Source: a bacterium | GTDB lineage: Bacteria; AUK180 | Length of the DNA stretch: 31,942 nucleotides | Reading direction: 5' to 3' | Assembly (NCBI GenBank): GCA_021162505.1 | Contig: JAGGYO010000095.1 | Location: 1-31,942, forward strand | Shown: one piece after another, positions 8,257 to 16,879 of the stretch | How the letters are laid out: the number at the start of each line of letters is the position of its first letter | Numbering within the stretch: the stretch's first letter is position 1 | Program-made: the position numbers and the translations under genes | The notes under the pieces: generated by a model | What the model was told of the DNA's origin: nothing | What the model saw: only the letters and a program-made list of their open reading frames with translations | Databases searched by the model: none

Positions 8257-10230
8257 ATGAAAAAACCTTTTCTTTTTCTTTTCGGGTTGTTTTTTGTTTG
8301 GTCTGCTCTTTTTGCAGATGAAGATCTCTTTTTAAAGTTGGACAAGGTCTTGATCGAAACACAGTATAAAATGCCCACAAATTATACGAAGATAAGCGAA
8401 AATGTCTATCTATTTGATGAAGAATTCTTAATAGACCAAAATATTACCATCTTAAAAGACCTCATCCAATTGCTTTCTAGAACATATTATTCGCGGTATA
8501 GATCCGGTACCGGGTTGATCTTTGCTAATGGGATCATTAATTCACACAATGAAAGATTTCTCCTCTTGATCGACGGGATACCCATAAATGATCCCTTTTA
8601 TAACCAGAGTTATGTTGATGAATATTACCCATTAATAAATATCAAACAAATCGAAGTTTCCTTCGGACCCTTTTCCTCTCTTTACGGGACGGGCGGAGTA
8701 GCAGGATATATTAATATCGTTCACAATAAAAACGGAACAAAAAAAATCTCTTTTGAAATGGGAAATAGCGAAAAATTTCAACCGAATATTGTTATTGGAC
8801 TGAAGAAAGAAACCTTGAATATGGGCATTACCATGTCTTATTTGAATGACAAGGGGATAGGCGTTGATAAAAATTTAAAGAGTAAGCCGGTATTAATAAA
8901 CGATTATCCCAAGGAAAACATCTTTATTTCCGGTTATATTCAAAGCAAAGACCTTCAATTAAAGATCATCTCCATTGGTTATCGCACATTTGAATTAAAT
9001 AATCCCGTATATACATGGGACGATGTATTGATGAACCGTGTATATAATTATGATTTTAGAGATATGTTCTTTATATTGAATTATGATCACACCTTTAAGA
9101 ATAATTTGCAGATAAAGACATCTATTGATTATTTTACTTATAATAGAAATTCTGTTTGGGGATATAGTGTTTATAATTCAACAGAAATTGTAAAAACCGT
9201 CATTATTAATCCCAAAAAAATTAGCGAAAAAGTTGCAGGAGAATTTCTTTTAAGTTATGTGAAAAACGATCTTTTTAATATATTATGCGGGGTCAATTGG
9301 GAATATATAATGTTAAAGGATATCAAGGACTATGAATATATCAATAATTCAGATACCTTTGAAGATCCCTCGAGTTATTATTTGGATCCTATAAATTATT
9401 TTAATTATGCTCCCTTTGCTCAGGTGGGAGTTGAGAATCTTTTTAAATATTTCAATTTGATACTTTCTGCCCGTTATGATTATAATCATTTTTCCCAGGG
9501 TTTTATTTCACCAAAAATCACAGTTGGGTATAATTTAATGAAAATATTTCACTTTGGATTTATCTACGGTAAAGCATTTAGATCTCCAACACCACGAGAA
9601 ATGCTAATAAAGACAGCAAGCTGGGTAGAGGGGAATACAGATCTAAAACCCGAAGAGATCGAATCTTTTTCATTTACAGTGAAGTATTTACATAGGTATT
9701 TCTATATCTTTACCGACATTTTTAAACAAGAGCTTATAAATTTAATTCAAAAAGTTGAAATAGGACCCGGACAGTATAGGTATGAAAATGTGGGAGTGGA
9801 ATATATTTGGGGAGGCAATATCTTCTTTGAAACAAGCATTAAAAAGTTAAAATTTACATTTGATATTACATATACAGATGCCAAGGTTGAGGACAAAGTC
9901 CAATATGATTATCCGGCAATAAAATCCACCCAGACCCTTACCTATGATTATAATGATAATTTCAATATTTCCTTTGCAAATATCTATATCGGAGAAAGAG
10001 AAAGAGATAGCTGGAATCCGATAAAAAGTGACGGGAAGGCATATTGGCTGAATAATATAAATTTTAATTTTCACACACTGAATATAAAAGCATCCCTCTT
10101 TATTAAAAATATCTTTGATACCAAGTATTATACCATGTACTATGTTGAAAAGGTTACAAGCAGCAGTTATAATAATGATCTGGAAATGCCCGGAAGAACC
10201 TTCGGTGCAAAAGTAGCCTATGAATTTTAA
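8257..10230 (+). CDS. TonB-dependent outer-membrane receptor
   Basis: 657 residues, usual for the family. Signal peptide (about 1-20, cleaved near LFADE), a possible TonB box (DKVLIET, about 29-35), a plug domain (about 45-150: LIDGIPINDP, VSFGPFSSLYGTGGVAGYINIV), then a long strand-rich beta-barrel with FRSPTPREML and LKPEEIESF, and a C-terminal Phe as in barrel proteins. It binds a ligand at the outer membrane and imports it with TonB energy. The ATG abuts the preceding stop. It sits between a response regulator and a periplasmic binding protein with a kinase, suggesting that ligand capture feeds signalling. Ligand unknown. Confidence 0.92.
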   Translation: MKKPFLFLFGLFFVWSALFADEDLFLKLDKVLIETQYKMPTNYTKISENVYLFDEEFLIDQNITILKDLIQLLSRTYYSRYRSGTGLIFANGIINSHNERFLLLIDGIPINDPFYNQSYVDEYYPLINIKQIEVSFGPFSSLYGTGGVAGYINIVHNKNGTKKISFEMGNSEKFQPNIVIGLKKETLNMGITMSYLNDKGIGVDKNLKSKPVLINDYPKENIFISGYIQSKDLQLKIISIGYRTFELNNPVYTWDDVLMNRVYNYDFRDMFFILNYDHTFKNNLQIKTSIDYFTYNRNSVWGYSVYNSTEIVKTVIINPKKISEKVAGEFLLSYVKNDLFNILCGVNWEYIMLKDIKDYEYINNSDTFEDPSSYYLDPINYFNYAPFAQVGVENLFKYFNLILSARYDYNHFSQGFISPKITVGYNLMKIFHFGFIYGKAFRSPTPREMLIKTASWVEGNTDLKPEEIESFSFTVKYLHRYFYIFTDIFKQELINLIQKVEIGPGQYRYENVGVEYIWGGNIFFETSIKKLKFTFDITYTDAKVEDKVQYDYPAIKSTQTLTYDYNDNFNISFANIYIGERERDSWNPIKSDGKAYWLNNINFNFHTLNIKASLFIKNIFDTKYYTMYYVEKVTSSSYNNDLEMPGRTFGAKVAYEF

Positions 10231-11080
10231 GAGAATAATTCTTTTCCTTTTTCTCATCCTATGTACCACCTTATATTCAGAGATCTATATTGTAAAATCC
10301 TTCGAATACGAAAGTTTTGATCAAATAATAAATGGTATAAGGACCGGGTTACAAAAAAAGAAGATCCAGACATTTACGCTTAATAAGGAAATTCTCTCAA
10401 TTGAGGATACTGCGGAAAATGTCTGTTTCACCCTGGGTGAAAAAGCGTATATTCATATTAAAGAACACACTTCAAAGATAAAGATCATTGCTCTAATGGT
10501 TATTAATCAAGCTCTATACATTAATAATAAAAGGACAATTTTTATTAGTTCGGAAATGGATCTATTTCGAAAAGCGATCCTATTAAAAAAAATAATAACT
10601 AATATGCGTGGTATAATAATACCGTGTTCAAAAGAATGGTATGAGAAGAACCATGATGAATATATCAAGAAGCTCTCATTAAAAGGATTAGATCTCAAAT
10701 TTGCTGTTATGGACACTGATATTGGTATATACTTTGAAAAAATGAATATTCCAGAGGGTTATGTTGTCATGGCGGTATATGATGTAAAGATCTATAATCA
10801 GACAAGTATTTTCAATATATTCAGGATTATTTACAAAAAGCATATTCCTTTCATTGGATTTTCAATGGGTTTCATAAAGAACGGGTGTTTTATCGCCATA
10901 TTACCCGATTATTATGCAATGGGGATTTTCTCCGGCAAAACACTATTGGAAGCAAAAGAAAGCAAAATAGAATATCTGCTGGAAAACCCGGCATATAGTG
11001 TTCTCATTAATGGCAATATAATGGAAGAATACGATTTTACCCTGAATTTAACATATGGGGACATCAAAGTAATTAAATGA
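10220..11080 (+). CDS. Periplasmic ABC-type substrate-binding protein (COG2984-like)
   Basis: 286 residues with a signal peptide (about 1-20). The C-terminal lobe carries the COG2984/TrpX-family pattern: IPFIGFSMGFIKNGCFIAILPDYYAMGIFSGKTLL split over about 212-246, followed by PAYSVLING. These proteins bind small ligands in the periplasm, usually for an ABC transporter. No permease or ATPase gene is nearby; instead a sensor kinase follows, so presentation of ligand to the kinase is a likely role. It overlaps the receptor gene by 11 bases and the kinase by 4 bases, and is somewhat short for the family. Confidence 0.75.
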   Translation: MNFKRIILFLFLILCTTLYSEIYIVKSFEYESFDQIINGIRTGLQKKKIQTFTLNKEILSIEDTAENVCFTLGEKAYIHIKEHTSKIKIIALMVINQALYINNKRTIFISSEMDLFRKAILLKKIITNMRGIIIPCSKEWYEKNHDEYIKKLSLKGLDLKFAVMDTDIGIYFEKMNIPEGYVVMAVYDVKIYNQTSIFNIFRIIYKKHIPFIGFSMGFIKNGCFIAILPDYYAMGIFSGKTLLEAKESKIEYLLENPAYSVLINGNIMEEYDFTLNLTYGDIKVIK

Positions 11081-12687
11081 AGCAATTCGTTTCTATAAAG
11101 ACCAAAATGATTTTTCTTTTTATTCCTTTTATCATATTGATCCTTTTATTTATGATCTTTTTTCTGAACAAGGTCAGAAATGGTATCATTAAAAAACAAT
11201 ATCTGGAAAATTTTGATTTTACCGTTAATAATATTTCAAATGCACTTGAATTTCCCCTATGGACAGAGAATATTGATTCTATTGAAAATATATTAAAGGG
11301 ATTAGAAGATAATAAGAGCGTTGATAAGATCATTATTTATAAGAACAACACAATATTTTATTATTATAAAAGAGCACATGCAAATGAGAGTAGATCCATT
11401 GAGATATCAAGAAATATTGCAAGTCATAAGAGTGCAGATTTTTTATTTTTACCGTCACAAAAAGAAACTAAAAATAAAATAGTCCTGTTTTTGAATGAAT
11501 ATACATTAAATCAGGAGGTAAATAAATATTTTAATTATTTTTTGGGGTTTCTGCTATTTATTATTTTTATCTTGATAATTTCCTTTTATTTTTTTGTTGA
11601 TTCTTTAAGCGTACCGATCATTGACCTTTCTAATAAAGTAAATGACATTACAAGGATGGATATAACAAAAACAATAGACATCGTAGATAGGAATGATGAG
11701 ATCGGGCTTTTGGCAAATAATTTTGAAAAAATGAGAAAAGAGATACTTACTTATTCTCAGCAATTGGAAACCTGGAACAAAGAGTTGGAAAAAACCGTGT
11801 CAATGAAAACTGAAGAATTAAATTCAAAGAACGAGGAGTTACAGGCAACCATAACACAATTAAAAGATCTCAATGAAAATTATATGAACATTAATAAAAA
11901 ATTGCAGGTTACACTTGGAGAATTATCTACAGCAAAGGAAAAAGCAGAAGAAGCGAATAAGATCAAAACACAATTTATCTCAATGATCTCACATGAGCTC
12001 AGGACTCCCCTTACATCAATAATAGGATTTAGTCAATTAATAGCAAATGAAATAATCGGGGAGATCAATAATAATCAAAAAGATAGCTTAAAAAATATTG
12101 AGAGTTCTGCTAAGGATTTATTGAACCTCATTAATGATCTCATAGATGTATCAAAGTTGGATCTGAAAAAATTCAAAATAGCAATGAAGGAAATAAAATT
12201 AGACGAATTCATCGAAAAAATCGAAATGGAGGTCAGTCCCCTGCTCAATAAAGTTGATCTGGATTTTATTGTAGAAAAAGAATGTTTTCAAAAAACCGGG
12301 GTATTTGATTCTTTACGCATAAAACAGGTCATTCTTAACTTTATTACCAATTCATTAAAATTTACTCAAAAGGGATATATAAAATTAATAACCCGACAGG
12401 TTCAAGGGATGAAGGTAGATAAAAAACCAAGTAAGAAAGGAAAATTTTTAATGTTCGCCGTTGAAGATACGGGGATCGGGTTGAAAGAAGAAGAACTTGA
12501 TAATGTTTTTAAAACATTTTATCAAGTTGATAACGGTCTATCACGGGAAAAGGGAGGCACCGGACTGGGATTAGCCATATCCAGAGAAATAGTCCAATTA
12601 CATAAAGGAAGAATATTCGTTAAATCTACTTATGGAGTGGGAACAACATTTTATTTCATCATTCCGCTAAATAATGGGAAAAATTAG
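11077..12687 (+). CDS. Membrane sensor histidine kinase (periplasmic sensor-HAMP-HisKA-HATPase)
   Basis: 536 residues. TM1 (about 11-31), a ~120-residue periplasmic sensor, TM2 (about 153-174), HAMP (about 175-225), a long coiled coil (about 222-298), HisKA with phospho-His306 (ISHELRTP), and HATPase_c with N box (NFITNSLKFT), G1 (DTGIGL), F box and G2 (GGTGLGLAIS). All catalytic motifs are intact. It should phosphorylate the two receivers encoded upstream. The adjacent binding protein is a good candidate for its input. The last gene of the operon, it ends 3 bp from the stop of a convergent gene. Confidence 0.92.
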   Translation: MKQFVSIKTKMIFLFIPFIILILLFMIFFLNKVRNGIIKKQYLENFDFTVNNISNALEFPLWTENIDSIENILKGLEDNKSVDKIIIYKNNTIFYYYKRAHANESRSIEISRNIASHKSADFLFLPSQKETKNKIVLFLNEYTLNQEVNKYFNYFLGFLLFIIFILIISFYFFVDSLSVPIIDLSNKVNDITRMDITKTIDIVDRNDEIGLLANNFEKMRKEILTYSQQLETWNKELEKTVSMKTEELNSKNEELQATITQLKDLNENYMNINKKLQVTLGELSTAKEKAEEANKIKTQFISMISHELRTPLTSIIGFSQLIANEIIGEINNNQKDSLKNIESSAKDLLNLINDLIDVSKLDLKKFKIAMKEIKLDEFIEKIEMEVSPLLNKVDLDFIVEKECFQKTGVFDSLRIKQVILNFITNSLKFTQKGYIKLITRQVQGMKVDKKPSKKGKFLMFAVEDTGIGLKEEELDNVFKTFYQVDNGLSREKGGTGLGLAISREIVQLHKGRIFVKSTYGVGTTFYFIIPLNNGKN

Positions 12688-12690
12688 ATC

Positions 12691-13923
12691 TTAAAATCTA
12701 GTATTCACGATATTATTGTAGATGGAACCAAAACTATAGCTTAAGCCAATATTAAAATAATAATTGTATGATGTCTCAAGTTCTCTTTTTTGAAGCAGTA
12801 TATCTTCATCGGTAGCGCCCGTATTTGAAAGTGCCAATTGGTCGTGAATAAATGAGTAATTTCCCGATAAAAAAAGTTTTAATCTTTTTAATAATCTTAT
12901 GGAAAAATATAATGAAGCTCCAAATTGGTTTTTGGTAAGATCATGAAAATAATTAGAACCGAATATTGAAATATTCGCATCCCCCCATATTTTAATTATT
13001 TCCACTGAAAAATTAAGTTCCTCTTTATATAACATTTCCTTGATTTTACCATAAATGGTTTCGTCGTAATAGGTCTGATATATAGGCGCTAAAGCGTATT
13101 GTAATACTATCTTACCCATTGAAAAATCAGAATAGGGAATAAAGTTATATTCTATTGCAGTTTTTATATATGTTTTTAATTTCAAATTACTATAAGGGGA
13201 GTTTTCTGCTCCGGGGAAAAAAGCCAAAGAAAAATGTTCATTTATTCCCTTTACAAATTTACTGAAAAAACTTTTGGAAATGCTTTGATTAAAATAATTA
13301 AGAACTGAAGAATGGATATCCGTTAAATTATTATTGTAGTTAAAATATAGAGAGTAAATATCTTTCGGTGTGGTTTTGGAAATATTTAAGCTCAAATGAT
13401 AATAACTTGATGTGGATGTTGCCCGAGCGCTTGAAAAGCCGCTTAATGAAATACTGAATATCCAGTTTTTCCAGGGATCAATTACTGCTTTGATGGATTC
13501 TTTTTTAAGATATTTTAGTGAAAAATCCTGCTCTGCGGAAGTTCCTAAAAAATAGGGGTAAAGACCTTTCAATAATGCCTGTACCATATTCTCTCTAATG
13601 ACCTCATTGGTATCAATTGAATTTACTTTAAATGTCAGCTTAAAATCAAGCCCTTCGTACCTATGCTGTCCCTTAAATTTCAAGGTATATTCATTTCCGC
13701 CGCTTGCAGTGCTTCTATCTGTTATTAGAATGTATATATCTGCAACTTTCGGATCTAATACATAATTTACAAATTTAATATTATCCTTTACAAAATTAAT
13801 ATCAATAAAACTATATGCATCTAAATAAATAGAAGGAGTATATTCATTTTTGCTATGATTCAATTCTTCGGCTGGAACAAATATAGCAAATAATAAAGAT
13901 AAGATCAAAAATATTTTTTTCAT
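12691..13923 (-). CDS. Exported protein with C-terminal beta-barrel-like domain, unknown function
   Basis: 410 residues from the ATG at 13923 (TTG at 13938 would add MQVFF). A signal peptide (about 1-19) is followed by a small alpha/beta domain (about 25-150) with FVNYVLDPKVADIYILITD and a Gly-Gly-x-Glu-Tyr segment, a conserved-looking arrangement I associate with uncharacterised exported proteins. The remainder is strand-rich and ends ...SFGSIYNNIVNTRF with a terminal Phe, consistent with an outer-membrane barrel. No Shine-Dalgarno precedes the ATG. Convergent with, and not part of, the kinase operon. Confidence 0.7.
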   Translation of the reverse strand: MKKIFLILSLLFAIFVPAEELNHSKNEYTPSIYLDAYSFIDINFVKDNIKFVNYVLDPKVADIYILITDRSTASGGNEYTLKFKGQHRYEGLDFKLTFKVNSIDTNEVIRENMVQALLKGLYPYFLGTSAEQDFSLKYLKKESIKAVIDPWKNWIFSISLSGFSSARATSTSSYYHLSLNISKTTPKDIYSLYFNYNNNLTDIHSSVLNYFNQSISKSFFSKFVKGINEHFSLAFFPGAENSPYSNLKLKTYIKTAIEYNFIPYSDFSMGKIVLQYALAPIYQTYYDETIYGKIKEMLYKEELNFSVEIIKIWGDANISIFGSNYFHDLTKNQFGASLYFSIRLLKRLKLFLSGNYSFIHDQLALSNTGATDEDILLQKRELETSYNYYFNIGLSYSFGSIYNNIVNTRF

Positions 13924-13945
13924 AAAAAAAACTTGCAATTATCAT

Positions 13946-13974
13946 ATTGTACACATTTTTTATTTATTTCCCAA
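13946..13974 (-). promoter_or_regulatory. Possible promoter of the exported barrel-like gene
   Basis: On the minus strand: -35 TTGGGA (13974-13969), 17-bp spacer, -10 TACAAT (13951-13946). The predicted leader is under 20 bases and has no ribosome site. This is the weakest promoter match listed. Confidence 0.4.
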
Positions 13975-14002
13975 ATATGACCATTTCATTTTCCTGTTAC
14001 GA

Positions 14003-14488
14003 TTACTCTTTTATTCTTTTTATGGTCTTAAAATGTGATTCCCAATAAGAATTCCCCACATATTTTGATATACGAACTGAACCGCCTGTTGAATTACTGT
14101 GTATCATTTTTCCATTTCCAGTTACTATGCCTACATGGCCTACCTTGCCGAATTTTTTAACTGAGAAAAAAATAAGATCCCCCGGTGATTCTTCACCGCG
14201 ATTGATCTTTACACCATATTTCATTTGATCTTTTACCATTCTTGGTAATTTGACCCCACATTTTGCAAAAACGGTCATTACAAAACCGGAACAATCAAAA
14301 CCCGGGTTACCCGTTCCTCCATATTGATACGGGATATCAAGATACTTTTTAGCTTCTTTAACTATTCTTGCACCAAAATTGCTTTTACTGCTCTTTTGAA
14401 CCTCATCCTTAACCACATTATGACATCCCATAAACAAAATAATAATAACAATAAGCAAGGAATGAACTATATTTACTTTATTCTTCAT
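14003..14488 (-). CDS. NlpC/P60-family cell-wall peptidase lipoprotein
   Basis: 161 residues. The signal peptide ends in a lipobox (ILFMGC, Cys22), so it is membrane-anchored on the periplasmic side. The NlpC/P60 domain fills about 40-160: catalytic Cys66 (FDCSGF), His118 (GHVGIV) and third polar residue His130 (MIHSN), with PYQYGG before and SPGDLIFF (101-108) between. The family cleaves peptide stems of peptidoglycan, classically the gamma-D-Glu to diaminopimelate bond. All active-site residues are present. The ATG lies only 5 bases from a -10 box, so the mRNA is probably leaderless. Confidence 0.92.
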   Translation of the reverse strand: MKNKVNIVHSLLIVIIILFMGCHNVVKDEVQKSSKSNFGARIVKEAKKYLDIPYQYGGTGNPGFDCSGFVMTVFAKCGVKLPRMVKDQMKYGVKINRGEESPGDLIFFSVKKFGKVGHVGIVTGNGKMIHSNSTGGSVRISKYVGNSYWESHFKTIKRIKE

Positions 14489-14493
14489 ACAAA

Positions 14494-14522
14494 ATTATAA
14501 TAAATTTTTTGAAAATAAACAA
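14494..14522 (-). promoter_or_regulatory. Promoter of the NlpC/P60 gene (leaderless geometry)
   Basis: On the minus strand: -35 TTGTTT (14522-14517), 17-bp spacer, -10 TATAAT (14499-14494). Only five bases separate TATAAT from the ATG at 14488, so transcription should begin at or within one base of the start codon and no Shine-Dalgarno can be present. Confidence 0.6.
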
Positions 14523-14698
14523 ATTAAAATTCTCCTTTTTTATTCATTACAGTAATTTTTAAATGTTCTGGGCAAACTCAATGTGGTGGACTTAGAATAT
14601 ATTTTCATATTTAACCAATATAATAATGTTGTAACCATTTACTATTTAAATAAGAGTATGCTTATGTCTGAATCACAAAAAAACAATAAGTGATTAAT

Positions 14699-14726
14699 TT
14701 GAAATACAGTAAAAAAAAGTTATAAT
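14699..14726 (+). promoter_or_regulatory. Promoter of the beta-propeller-like lipoprotein gene
   Basis: -35 TTGAAA (14699-14704), 16-bp spacer, -10 TATAAT (14721-14726). A second TATAAT at 14731-14736 is poorly spaced. The ribosome site GAGG (14737-14740) lies 7 bases before the ATG. The rest of the 14489-14747 gap shows nothing else I can support. Confidence 0.6.
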
Positions 14727-14747
14727 ATATTATAATGAGGTTGATTT

Positions 14748-16043
14748 ATGAAGGTTAAAAAATATGTTATTTCATTCTTTATCGTTACAATTTTTATTTT
14801 TTTTATAGGCTGTTATAGCGATATTCCTTCTATAAAGACAAATTTTAAGGGTGTCGCATATAATCCCGATAAAAGTAAGGTTGTATTTTATTTTGGCATT
14901 TCGGCGTATTTGAGGGCTGAGGGGATCACCGCTTTTCCCGATGGAGGAATACCCAAGTATGTCCTTGTTAAGAACGGTGCGTATATCTATGATCTAAAGA
15001 CAAAGACATTGCAGAATATCATTGATTATGATCATGAAAAATATCTTTTTAGAAATAACCAAATAGCAACTACAATATTTAAGGAAAAATATATCATCCT
15101 GAGTTTACAAACATATAGCCATACTCATAAGAAAGAATCCATATCAAATAAATTGGGTATTTTCAGGTATGATCTTATTACAAAAAAAATGAGCAATATC
15201 TTACCCGAGGGATTTAAGCCGGCCCTATCCCCCGATGAGAAAAAAATACTTTATATATGCAGCAAAAAGGACTATAAAAGAGAACTTCATCTATATGATC
15301 TTCTAACAAAACAAGATGAGAAGATCCCTGCTGAATTCATACATGCCGGATTTCCGGTAAAATGGCTTGATAGTGATAATTTTGTATATTGCAGTTCGCC
15401 CAAAAAGGGTATCTGGAAAAAAATGAATATAAAGACAAAGGAGATAATCAATATTACCCCAAGCGGATTAAATTATATTTACTCCCCCGATAAAAAGCAC
15501 ATACTTTATTATACCTATAAAATGAATTACACCAAAGATCTTCATTTATATAATGTAAAAACAAAGGAAGATGTTTTTATTACATCATATTTGATTCGTA
15601 ATGATTTTCCTATTCTATGGATAGATAATAAAAATTTTGAATATTGCAAAAAGTTTGCAGAAAACGATTATGTCAAAATAAATGATTGGGAATGTTATAA
15701 TGTTATTACGAATAAAGGGAAAAAGATCAAACCAAAAAAAATAGAAGAAAATGCTTTGGGAAATTTTTCATTACCACTTTCTGAGTTTGGCATCACCGTT
15801 GACAAAATAATAAAAAAGTCCAGATCCGGTTATATCTCCGATCTCATATCGTTAAAAGGTTCTTTGAAATATCGAATACTGGTCATTGATCATTTACAAA
15901 AAAAATACGACAATAGGTATTTAAAAAAACTATTAAAAAAGATATCTAAAGAGAAAAACAGATTAAAGGGTAAAGAAAAAGAGACTTATATTAAAAGATC
16001 AAGATCAACAATTGAATATATAAAAAAGAGATTGGAAAAATGA
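14748..16043 (+). CDS. Lipoprotein with TolB/WD40-like propeller repeats
   Basis: 431 residues. Signal peptide with lipobox (FFIGC, Cys22). The body contains repeated blades of the TolB-like kind: a segment at about 38-85 (YNPDKSKVVFYF...AYIYDLKTKT), then two clearly homologous units at about 160-215 and 245-300. Each unit runs SPD-K-ILY, HLY(D/N)-TK, FP-WLD or WID, NF-YC. A Lys-rich helical tail (about 370-431) follows. Such propellers usually bind proteins at the envelope. No enzyme motif is seen and no specific function can be given. Confidence 0.75.
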   Translation: MKVKKYVISFFIVTIFIFFIGCYSDIPSIKTNFKGVAYNPDKSKVVFYFGISAYLRAEGITAFPDGGIPKYVLVKNGAYIYDLKTKTLQNIIDYDHEKYLFRNNQIATTIFKEKYIILSLQTYSHTHKKESISNKLGIFRYDLITKKMSNILPEGFKPALSPDEKKILYICSKKDYKRELHLYDLLTKQDEKIPAEFIHAGFPVKWLDSDNFVYCSSPKKGIWKKMNIKTKEIINITPSGLNYIYSPDKKHILYYTYKMNYTKDLHLYNVKTKEDVFITSYLIRNDFPILWIDNKNFEYCKKFAENDYVKINDWECYNVITNKGKKIKPKKIEENALGNFSLPLSEFGITVDKIIKKSRSGYISDLISLKGSLKYRILVIDHLQKKYDNRYLKKLLKKISKEKNRLKGKEKETYIKRSRSTIEYIKKRLEK

Positions 16044-16105
16044 AAAGAGCATATTTTTTTCAAAGAGATGGGAAAATTTTTATTGATACATACGACAATA
16101 AATAA
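16040..16105 (+). CDS. Possible 21-residue ORF coupled to the propeller lipoprotein
   Basis: ATG overlaps the preceding TGA (ATGA), and the frame reads MKRAYFFQRDGKIFIDTYDNK before TAA. The coupling geometry is good, but the ORF is very short and matches nothing I know. It could be chance or a gene remnant. Confidence 0.22.
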   Translation: MKRAYFFQRDGKIFIDTYDNK

Positions 16106-16121
16106 ATTGAGTTAAAATAAA

Positions 16122-16331
16122 ATGGAATTTGACAAAAATAAAGAATGTAAATGGTACTGCTGTTGCCCAATGAGGATATATTATGAAAAGGGATTGCTTA
16201 ATGAAAAATATATTGAGGATTATTGTTTTGGTAATCACGATAAATGTATTCGCTATCAAATGGAAGAATCAGGCAAATACCACCCTGACAATATGCTGCC
16301 AGATGGCACTATTGACAAAACCTTGAAGTGA
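16122..16331 (+). CDS. Small Cys-rich conserved protein (possible metal or Fe-S binding)
   Basis: 69 residues with six cysteines: Cys9, Cys13-14-15 (CKWYCCCP), Cys35 (YCFGNHDKC) and Cys42, followed by RYQMEE and a C-terminal HPDNMLPDG. The layout C-x3-C-P, YC-x5-6-C-x-RYQ-E, HPD-MLPDG is one I recognise from short uncharacterised proteins of anaerobic bacteria; four spaced cysteines suggest a metal or Fe-S site. No Shine-Dalgarno is strong (GAG 12 bases upstream). It stands alone between the propeller lipoprotein and the TPM genes. The function is unknown. Confidence 0.72.
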   Translation: MEFDKNKECKWYCCCPMRIYYEKGLLNEKYIEDYCFGNHDKCIRYQMEESGKYHPDNMLPDGTIDKTLK

Positions 16332-16363
16332 TACCTTCACAAATATTGCAATTATTTTTTTTC

Positions 16364-16392
16364 TTGGTTGATTTTTTTTTTAATGTTATAAT
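16364..16392 (+). promoter_or_regulatory. Promoter of the TPM gene pair
   Basis: -35 TTGGTT (16364-16369), 17-bp spacer, -10 TATAAT (16387-16392). The leader of about 25 bases carries AAGGAGG (16411-16417) before the ATG at 16424. Confidence 0.5.
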
Positions 16393-16423
16393 AATATAGA
16401 AAATTGTTTTTAAGGAGGAAGTT

Positions 16424-16879
16424 ATGTATAAGAAATTCTTTTCAAAAGAGGATGAGAAGAAAATTCTTGACGCTATCCAGCATGCGGAAAAAGACACATC
16501 AGGGGAGATTCGGGTTCATATCGACATCAATGATTATCCTGATACTATAGCAAGAACGAGGGCAATCTTTGTTAAATTGGGTATGAGAAAGACAAAATTA
16601 AAAAATGGTGTACTGTTCTATCTGGATACCAAGGGTAAAAAATTCGCAATAATGGGTGATGACGAGATAGATGAAAAGGTTCCTGAAAAATTTTGGGAAT
16701 CCACAAAGGATATTGTAATCGAGAATTTTAAAAAAGGTAATTTTGCTAATGGTATTGCTGAAGGCGTAAAGAAAGCAGGCGAACAACTTGCTGAATTTTT
16801 TCCTTTCGAGAAAGGGGATGTGAATGAACTTTCTGATGCCATATCTTATGAAGAGATTGGAGAAGCAAATGAAAAATAA
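16424..16879 (+). CDS. TPM-domain protein, cytoplasmic form
   Basis: 151 residues. A TPM domain (formerly DUF477, about 8-125): FSKEDEKKILDAIQHAEKD, SGEIRVHI, NGVLFYLDTKGKKFAIMGDDEID, and FANGIAEGVKKAGEQL. There is no signal peptide or membrane helix, unlike the next gene. TPM domains are linked to phosphatase-like or membrane-protein quality-control roles in other organisms, but bacterial functions are poorly defined. Strong ribosome site AAGGAGG. The stop overlaps the next ATG, so the two TPM proteins are coupled and may work together. Confidence 0.85.
   Translation: MYKKFFSKEDEKKILDAIQHAEKDTSGEIRVHIDINDYPDTIARTRAIFVKLGMRKTKLKNGVLFYLDTKGKKFAIMGDDEIDEKVPEKFWESTKDIVIENFKKGNFANGIAEGVKKAGEQLAEFFPFEKGDVNELSDAISYEEIGEANEK

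Noticed and set aside
12685..12700. TAGAT/ATCTA inverted repeat between the convergent kinase and barrel-like genes as a two-way terminator
   Set aside because: The stem is only five AT-rich base pairs and spans both stop codons, with no T-run on either side.
14565..14600. CTGGGCAAACTC string before the propeller lipoprotein, considered as a c-di-GMP riboswitch
   Set aside because: It lacks the conserved GCAAAGC part and the paired helices of the riboswitch; a few matching bases are chance.
16316..16375. TGAAG/CTTCA hairpin followed by T-rich sequence as terminator of the Cys-rich gene
   Set aside because: The stem is five weak pairs and the T-run begins about 20 bases later, so it does not form an intrinsic terminator.
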